From: JBBRNH01 sp038230415
GTDB lineage: Bacteria; Bacteroidota; Bacteroidia; Cytophagales; Spirosomataceae
Assembly (NCBI GenBank): GCA_038230415.1
Contig: JBBRNH010000125.1
Location: 1 to 11,770 of the forward strand
Direction of reading: 5' to 3'
DNA: 11,770 nucleotides
Position numbers and translations under genes: made by a program. Under the pieces are notes generated by a model that was given only the letters and a program-made list of their open reading frames with translations, did no database searches and was not told the DNA's origin. Below, piece by piece: positions 7,451-11,770 of the stretch (positions are counted from its first letter, which is position 1; the number at the start of each line of letters is the position of its first letter).

Positions 7451-8545
7451 ATGAAAAGTAAACTTATTTCGCTTCGTTCCCTACTCGGAACCGCACTCAT
7501 GGCCCTCGTGCTGGGGCTTGTGCTGAATGCCTGCAACAAAAGCAGCGACCCGGCTGTGGTGATTGACAAAACCAAACTCATTGTTCGGTTAGACAGTGCC
7601 AACACCACCTACGGTTCGGCGGTGGAGGGCGTAACGGTGGGTAGCTACGAAGTTGGCTCGAAGGCCATCTACAAAACAGCCGTTGATGCGGCCAATACGG
7701 TAAAGAATAATACCAGTGCGACGCAAACCGAAGTCAACAACGCCTACGTGAACCTCGGTCAGGCCGGTGTTACCTTCGCCAGCAAGCGGGTGCAGGAAAT
7801 CGCCCCGGCAAATTTGGTGTTGTATCTGAAAATGGACGGAAACGCCAACGACGCATCGGGCAAGGGACTAAACGGTGCGCTGAAGGCCGGTTCGACGGGT
7901 GTATCCACCAACCCAACGGCCTGGACGGGCTGGGGCGGTGGCACGCCCGTTGCCAGCAAAGACCGCTATGGCATGGATGGCAAGGCGTACTTTTTCGACA
8001 AAGGGGCCAACATCGAAGTGCCGTATAACTCGGTGCTGAACCCGGCAAAGGAACTCACCCTGGCGGTGTGGGTGCGGGCAACGGTGTCACGTCCGAGCAA
8101 CTACATCGTGTCGCTGAACCGCTGGAACGGCTATAAACTCCAGTTGCAGGAAGCCAACAAAGCGTTTTTAACCGTGAAAGGCGGGGCGACGAAGTACAAC
8201 GACAAAGACAACGAATCGCCCACGCTCGACCTCGCCAAGTGGTATCACGTGGTGGTATCGTATAAATCGGGCGAGATGGTCTTTTACCTGAACGGAACGC
8301 CGGTGAAAACCTGGACCGACGTGACGGGCGATCCCTACGGCGTGAAAAGCAACATCAACCTGACCATCGGGCAGGATTTGCCAACGAGCGCGTACCAGAT
8401 CAACGAGAAAGACGATGCCGACGGCAACAACTTCAACGGCCCCTGGGGTGGTTTCTTCACCGGCGACCTCGACGAACTGCGGATGTACAACGTGGTGTTG
8501 AGCGGCACGCAGGTTAAATCAATTTATAACGCCGAGAAACCGTAA
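7451..8545 (+). CDS. LamG-domain (concanavalin A-like) lipoprotein, probable surface glycan-binding protein
   Basis: The 364-residue product starts with a lipoprotein signal (MKSKLISLRS, hydrophobic run, lipobox LNAC with Cys28). Residues about 40-112 form an alanine- and valine-rich helical stretch with the pattern of a FIVAR-like module (TAVDAANTVKNN followed by ATQTEVNNAYVNL). Residues about 120-364 are a LamG/concanavalin A-like jelly-roll domain: it opens with LVLYLKMDGNANDASGKGLN, contains KELTLAVWVRA and KWYHVVVSYKSGEMVFYLNG, and closes with GDLDELRMYNVVLS. Such domains usually bind carbohydrate. No catalytic motif is evident, so a non-enzymatic surface glycan-binding protein serving the SusC/SusD pair is the best reading. 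The A-rich leader CAAAACCA before the ATG at 7451 is typical of Bacteroidota. The gene lies 208 bp after susD, beyond a repeat element, so it may be in the same operon or separately promoted; no clear promoter is visible. Confidence 0.88.
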   Translation: MKSKLISLRSLLGTALMALVLGLVLNACNKSSDPAVVIDKTKLIVRLDSANTTYGSAVEGVTVGSYEVGSKAIYKTAVDAANTVKNNTSATQTEVNNAYVNLGQAGVTFASKRVQEIAPANLVLYLKMDGNANDASGKGLNGALKAGSTGVSTNPTAWTGWGGGTPVASKDRYGMDGKAYFFDKGANIEVPYNSVLNPAKELTLAVWVRATVSRPSNYIVSLNRWNGYKLQLQEANKAFLTVKGGATKYNDKDNESPTLDLAKWYHVVVSYKSGEMVFYLNGTPVKTWTDVTGDPYGVKSNINLTIGQDLPTSAYQINEKDDADGNNFNGPWGGFFTGDLDELRMYNVVLSGTQVKSIYNAEKP

Positions 8546-8563
8546 ACGAATTGGCTGTCGCTG

Positions 8564-8669
8564 ACCACCCCCAACCCCCTCCTAAAACAGGAGGGGGCTT
8601 CGCTTTCAGTATAAAAGGCCGGAGGCTTTTGAAAGCCCCCTCCTGTTTTAGGAGGGGGTTGGGGGTGGT
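8564..8669. repeat. 106-bp inverted-repeat element, copy 1 (overlaps the solute-binding protein 5' end)
   Basis: Arms at 8564-8599 and 8634-8669 are perfect 36-bp reverse complements beginning ACCACCCCCAACCCCCTCCT. The spacer of 34 bp carries a weak internal hairpin (AAAAGGCC and GGCTTTT). Each arm also folds on itself: CCCCCTCCT and AGGAGGGGG form a 9-bp stem around a 5-nt loop, so either one long or two short hairpins can form. It begins 18 nt after the LamG stop. No target-site duplication is visible at its ends. The second copy is at 11613-11719. Confidence 0.95.
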
Positions 8670-9948
8670 ATTCTTTCTCCTCACCTCCTGCCGCCCCAAC
8701 CCTGATCCGGTTGGGGGGCAGACGCGGGAACTGGTGTTCTGGTGTTCGAACAACGGCGGAGAAATCACGTTTGCCCGCGAGATGACCGCCAACTGGCAGC
8801 GCACCCGGCCCGACAAACCACTCCGCTACCAGCCAATACCGGAAGGGCAGTCGAGCGAGGAGATTATTCTGGCCTCGGTGGTGGGCAAAACCACGCCCGA
8901 CATTTACGCCAATATGTGGGAAGGCAGCGTCGAGATGTACGCCAAAGCCGGGGTGTTGGTGCCGCTCGACACCATCCCCGGCTTTCGGGCGTTCATCACG
9001 GCCCGCTGCGACTCGGCGGTGCTGCGCGAAATCACTTCGGCAGACGGGCATATTTATCAGGTTCCCTGGAAAGTGAACCCGATTATGACGCTCTGTAACA
9101 CGCAGATGGTCAGCCCCGAAACCCCCACCGGCCCGCCTTACACCTACAACCGATACCTGCGGGCGGGCGCACAGGTGCTGCGCGACGGCGATGGTGATGG
9201 CTACGTGGATCGGTGGCTCGGCTACACGGCGGTGCGGGCCATCTGGTACGAACGGCTGTTTAATTTCTACCCGCTTTATCTTGCTGCGTCTGATGGCGCA
9301 CCGTTGATTGTGACCGGCTCAACCGGGAAACAACGGGCGGCTTTCAACAACCACTACGCGGTGGGGGTGTTCCGGTTTTTGCAGGAACTCTACCGCCGAC
9401 ATTACTTTGCCCGCGAACGGCTCACCGCTACGCGCGACCCGTTTTTGGCCCAGCGCATTGCCACGCAGTTTACCGGCCCCTGGACGGTGGAATTTCTCGA
9501 AAAATTCGGTGAGGGCAAATTAGCGTACTCGTTTTATCCGATGCCGGTTCCTGATGCCCATCGCGGGCCGGTTTACACGTATGGCAATCCGAAACAGATC
9601 GTGATTTTTAACACCTGCCGCGACCCAACGGCGGCCTGGCAGTTCATAAAATCGATGATTGACCAGCCCGGCGACCTGCGTTTGCTCGAACTGACGGGCC
9701 AGTTTCCGCGCCGACGTGCGGTGGATACCGACCCGTTTTTCGCGCCGTTTTTGCAGCGAAACCCGCGTTTATTGCCGTTTGCGCGGCAAAGCCAATATGT
9801 GAAGGGGATTGATAATTGTGATAAAATGGTGGAGGTGCTGGATATTATCTCGCAGGAGTACGAAGCCTGTGTGGTCTTCAACAAGAAAACGCCCGAAGCC
9901 GCCATTGCCGATGCCGCCGACGCGGTGAATGTGTTGCTGGGGAATTAG
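8629..9948 (+). CDS. ABC-transporter extracellular solute-binding lipoprotein (family 1, sugar type)
   Basis: The product looks like a family-1 (MalE/UgpB-type) sugar-binding protein. It has an early strand LVFWCSNNGGEITFAREM, a hinge region with TTPDIYANMWEGSVEMYAKAG, YQVPWKVNPIMTLCNTQMV, and a late FTGPWTVEFLEKFGEGK block. A DGDGDGYVD loop (9184-9210) matches an EF-hand-like calcium loop known in this family. The start is unusual. The only in-frame candidates are TTG at 8551, TTG at 8629 and GTG at 8665, and all lie in or before the inverted-repeat element. Starting at 8629 gives 439 residues with a good signal: Lys2, Arg8 and Arg9, a hydrophobic run, and lipobox LTSC with Cys21. The mature part, about 419 residues, is full length. 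The residues after the cysteine (RPNPDP) lack an acidic surface-export cluster, so the protein is probably kept on the periplasmic side. The stop is 2 nt before the first permease, indicating one operon. Confidence 0.88.
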   Translation: MKAPSCFRRGLGVVFFLLTSCRPNPDPVGGQTRELVFWCSNNGGEITFAREMTANWQRTRPDKPLRYQPIPEGQSSEEIILASVVGKTTPDIYANMWEGSVEMYAKAGVLVPLDTIPGFRAFITARCDSAVLREITSADGHIYQVPWKVNPIMTLCNTQMVSPETPTGPPYTYNRYLRAGAQVLRDGDGDGYVDRWLGYTAVRAIWYERLFNFYPLYLAASDGAPLIVTGSTGKQRAAFNNHYAVGVFRFLQELYRRHYFARERLTATRDPFLAQRIATQFTGPWTVEFLEKFGEGKLAYSFYPMPVPDAHRGPVYTYGNPKQIVIFNTCRDPTAAWQFIKSMIDQPGDLRLLELTGQFPRRRAVDTDPFFAPFLQRNPRLLPFARQSQYVKGIDNCDKMVEVLDIISQEYEACVVFNKKTPEAAIADAADAVNVLLGN

Positions 9949-9950
9949 CC

Positions 9951-10802
9951 ATGAAAAAACTAACCCCCTACCTCCTCGTCTCGCCGTACCTCCTGCATTT
10001 TGCGGTGTTTGTGGCGTTTCCGGTGGTGTTTTCGGTGATTCTGACCTTCCACGACTGGAACATTATTGCCCCGATGCAGTACGTTGGCGGGGCCAATTAC
10101 GCCCGTGTCGTGCAGGATCGGCTGTTTTGGCAGGCCATCGGCAATACGCTCCGGTTTTTGGTGGTGCATATTCCGTTGCAGATCGGGGTGGCCCTGCTGC
10201 TGGCCGAACTCCTGAACCGAACCGTGCGCGGGGCCGCTTTTTTCCGGGCTGCGTTCTTTCTGCCGGTCATCGTGTCGGGCGTGGTCGTTACTATTTTGTG
10301 GCAGCAACTGCTGGGGTTTAATTCCGGTTTGCTCAACCGGCTGTTAGTGGGCGTGGGCCTGCCCCGCGTGGCCTGGCTCGACGATGCGGGCGTGGCGATG
10401 TACAGCATTGCGGTGATGGCGACCTGGAAAAACGTGGGGCTATACGTGATTTTGTTTCTCGTCGGGTTGCAGTCCGTGCCGGTGGCCTACTACGAAGCGG
10501 CTGATATGGAGGGCGCAACGGCCTGGCAAAAATTTCGCTACATCACCCTGCCCATCATCAACCCCACGCTGTTTACGGTGGTCGTGCTGTCAACCATTGG
10601 CGGGTTTTCGCTCTTCATCGAGCCGTATATCATGACCGAGGGCGGGCCGATGAACAGTACACTCTCGGCGGTGATGTATATTTACAAACAAGCGTTTCAG
10701 TACTACAACATGGGTTATTCGGCTACGCTTGGCGTGTGTTTCGCGCTGATAATCTTGTTGGTGGTGGTGCTGCAACGGCGTTTTATCGAACAGGAGGTAT
10801 GA
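9951..10802 (+). CDS. Sugar ABC transporter permease, MalF/UgpA type
   Basis: This 283-residue inner-membrane protein has about six hydrophobic segments and the MalF/UgpA-like start MKKLTPYLLVSPYLLHF. The cytoplasmic EAA loop, which docks the ATPase, is well conserved: EAADMEGATAWQKFRYITLP, with the invariant Gly and the closing LP in place. The segment after it (TEGGPMNSTLSAVMYIYKQAF) is characteristic of the first permease of family-1 sugar importers. The ATG lies 2 nt after the stop of the binding-protein gene, and the stop overlaps the next permease start as ATGA. It would form the heterodimeric membrane channel with the following gene. The transported sugar is unknown. Confidence 0.95.
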   Translation: MKKLTPYLLVSPYLLHFAVFVAFPVVFSVILTFHDWNIIAPMQYVGGANYARVVQDRLFWQAIGNTLRFLVVHIPLQIGVALLLAELLNRTVRGAAFFRAAFFLPVIVSGVVVTILWQQLLGFNSGLLNRLLVGVGLPRVAWLDDAGVAMYSIAVMATWKNVGLYVILFLVGLQSVPVAYYEAADMEGATAWQKFRYITLPIINPTLFTVVVLSTIGGFSLFIEPYIMTEGGPMNSTLSAVMYIYKQAFQYYNMGYSATLGVCFALIILLVVVLQRRFIEQEV

Positions 10803-11608
10803 ACCGATTTTTGCGGTACGCGCTGCTGACGCTGGCGGCTTTGTCGTTTGTTTATCCCTTCGTCTGGATGGTCAGCGCGTCGCTGTCGTCAGAGAGTGGT
10901 CTGGCTTCGTTGGTGCTGTTGCCGGAGGGGTTTACGGGGGCTAACTACGCCACCGTTCTGAACCGGATTCCGCTGGGCCGGGCGTTTCTGAACAGCGTGT
11001 TTGTGGCCGTGCTGACCACCGGGCTTGTGTTGCTGTCGGGCGCGATGGTCGGCTATGCCCTGGCGAGGCTGCGATTTTGGGGCCGCGACTGGATTTTCTA
11101 CGGCATCATTTTCACGATGACGCTGCCGTTTCAGATCACGCTCATTCCCAATTACATCACGATGGTTCGGCTCGGCTGGGTTGACACGTATTACGCGCTG
11201 ATTGTACCATTCGCGCTGAACTCGCTCTCGATTTTGCTGTTCCGACAGGCGTTTCAGGGATTGCCGCAAGCCCTGATTGATGCCGCCCGGATGGATGGTG
11301 CGGGCGAACTCCGCATTATTTTTCAGATACTCGTGCCGAACATTCTTTCTACGGTTCTGACCATTACCATCCTGACATTCATGGGTTTATGGAACGAAGC
11401 GTTGTGGCCGCTGATTGTGATTCGGGACGAGCCGACGATGACCATGCCGCAGTTGGTGACGCTGTTTTCGGTGGGCGGGCGGGCCGAGGGGCAGTTGGGC
11501 GTGAAAATCGCTGCCGCCGTGATGCTGGCCGTTCCGATTGTGACGATGTACTTGTTTTTTCAACGTTATTTTATCCAGAGCATGGCCGCGTCGGGCCTGA
11601 AAGATTGA
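10799..11608 (+). CDS. Sugar ABC transporter permease, MalG/UgpE type
   Basis: This 269-residue inner-membrane protein is the MalG-type partner. It starts MNRFLRYALLTLAALSFVYP, has about six membrane segments, the TLPFQITLIPNYI stretch and an EAA-type loop at LIDAARMDGAGELRIIFQIL followed by VP; Asp replaces the first Glu, which is common. The C-terminal YFIQSMAASGLKD resembles the usual MalG ending (G-x-K). The ATG at 10799 overlaps the previous stop (ATGA), with AGGAGG one base upstream. That spacing is tight for a Shine-Dalgarno, so translational coupling is more likely. An open frame continues upstream to about 10736 but would add residues without the usual N-terminal pattern. The stop is 4 nt before the second repeat element. 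No ATP-binding subunit is seen in the window. Confidence 0.94.
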   Translation: MNRFLRYALLTLAALSFVYPFVWMVSASLSSESGLASLVLLPEGFTGANYATVLNRIPLGRAFLNSVFVAVLTTGLVLLSGAMVGYALARLRFWGRDWIFYGIIFTMTLPFQITLIPNYITMVRLGWVDTYYALIVPFALNSLSILLFRQAFQGLPQALIDAARMDGAGELRIIFQILVPNILSTVLTITILTFMGLWNEALWPLIVIRDEPTMTMPQLVTLFSVGGRAEGQLGVKIAAAVMLAVPIVTMYLFFQRYFIQSMAASGLKD

Positions 11609-11612
11609 AAAT

Positions 11613-11719
11613 ACCACCCCCAACCCCCTCCTAAAACAGGAGGGGGCTACGCCTTCGAAGTAAAAAGCCGAAGGGTTTTTGAAAGCCCCCTCCTGTTTTA
11701 GGAGGGGGTTGGGGGTGGT
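11613..11719. repeat. 107-bp inverted-repeat element, copy 2 (after the permease genes)
   Basis: The 36-bp arms at 11613-11648 and 11684-11719 are identical to those of copy 1 at 8564-8669 and are perfect reverse complements of each other. Only the spacer differs (35 bp against 34, with several base changes, including AAAAAGCC and GGGTTTTT). It starts 4 nt after the permease stop and ends 16 nt before the next start codon. As a strong hairpin at the end of the operon it could slow or end transcription or protect the 3' end of the mRNA. No duplicated flanking bases are visible. Confidence 0.95.
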
Positions 11720-11735
11720 CAAACGAGAAATAATT

Positions 11736-11770
11736 ATGCCAATGAACCGTCATCCCCGCACCTTCCCCCT
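11736..11770 (+). CDS. Start of a further gene, truncated at the right edge
   Basis: An ATG at 11736 (or the in-frame ATG at 11742) follows the A-rich leader AAACGAGAAATAATT, a typical Bacteroidota start context. Only MPMNRHPRTFP is visible, which is too little to assign a function. The basic residues (Arg, His, Arg) would fit the n-region of a signal peptide, but no hydrophobic segment is in view. Given its position, a carbohydrate-active enzyme or ABC component would be plausible; that is a guess from context only. Confidence 0.45.
   Translation, partial: MPMNRHPRTFP

Noticed and set aside
8551..8628. TTG at 8551 as the start of the binding protein
   Set aside because: It would add 26 residues (Pro/Gly/Lys-rich, from the left repeat arm) before the signal peptide and hinder export. 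The TTG at 8629 gives a normal signal length, though 8551 cannot be excluded.
8560..8675. Target-site duplication around the inverted-repeat copies
   Set aside because: The flanks of both copies were compared (GCTG/ATTC and AAAT/CAAA) and no matching duplication was found, so recent cut-and-paste insertion is not supported.
8514..9051. Minus-strand open frames running through the 8564 repeat element
   Set aside because: They arise because the element is an inverted repeat that is open in this frame on both strands. They continue antisense to the binding-protein gene.
1..11770. tRNA, rRNA, riboswitch, phage attachment site or replication origin
   Set aside because: No cloverleaf, rRNA core sequence, known riboswitch consensus or iteron array was recognised in the intergenic gaps.

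Overview
The window looks like a chromosomal segment of a Bacteroidota bacterium, most likely a Cytophagales member of the Spirosoma/Rudanella/Larkinella type. The evidence is a SusC/SusD pair with Bacteroidota-type C-terminal ends, a LamG surface lipoprotein, perfect TAnnTTTG -7 promoter elements, A-rich rather than Shine-Dalgarno-like leaders in front of most starts, high G+C, and G/C-rich nested hairpin repeats of a kind I recall as common in such genomes. The genus is an inference; there is no rRNA to confirm it.

Layout. Bases 1-432 (minus strand) hold the 5' end of a ThuA-domain protein that runs off the left edge. A perfect 20-bp hairpin (479-522) separates it from a minus-strand pair: an SDR oxidoreductase (551-1315) and, upstream of it, an AraC-family regulator (1416-2342). 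Divergent from the regulator begins a long plus-strand carbohydrate-uptake cluster: susC (2561-5725), susD (5725-7242, overlapping by one base), a repeat-filled gap (7243-7450), a LamG-domain lipoprotein (7451-8545), then an ABC importer cassette consisting of a family-1 solute-binding lipoprotein (about 8629-9948) and two MalF/MalG-type permeases (9951-10802 and 10799-11608). A further gene appears to start at 11736 and runs off the right edge.

Functional reading. SusC/SusD would capture and import a glycan fragment across the outer membrane, the LamG lipoprotein would help bind it at the surface, and the binding protein plus two permeases would carry the sugar across the inner membrane. No ATPase subunit and no glycoside hydrolase is visible, so energy coupling and glycan cleavage must be encoded elsewhere or just beyond the right edge. 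The divergent AraC regulator is a candidate controller of the cluster, of the SDR, or of both.

The most striking point is a 106-bp inverted-repeat element (8564-8669) that lies across the 5' end of the solute-binding protein gene. The element ends in the middle of a codon, and its right arm, read in frame, supplies the basic N-terminal part of the lipoprotein signal peptide, while the unique DNA supplies the hydrophobic end and lipobox. A second, nearly identical element (11613-11719) sits four bases after the last permease, so the ABC cassette is bracketed by two copies. No wholly new enzymatic system is evident.
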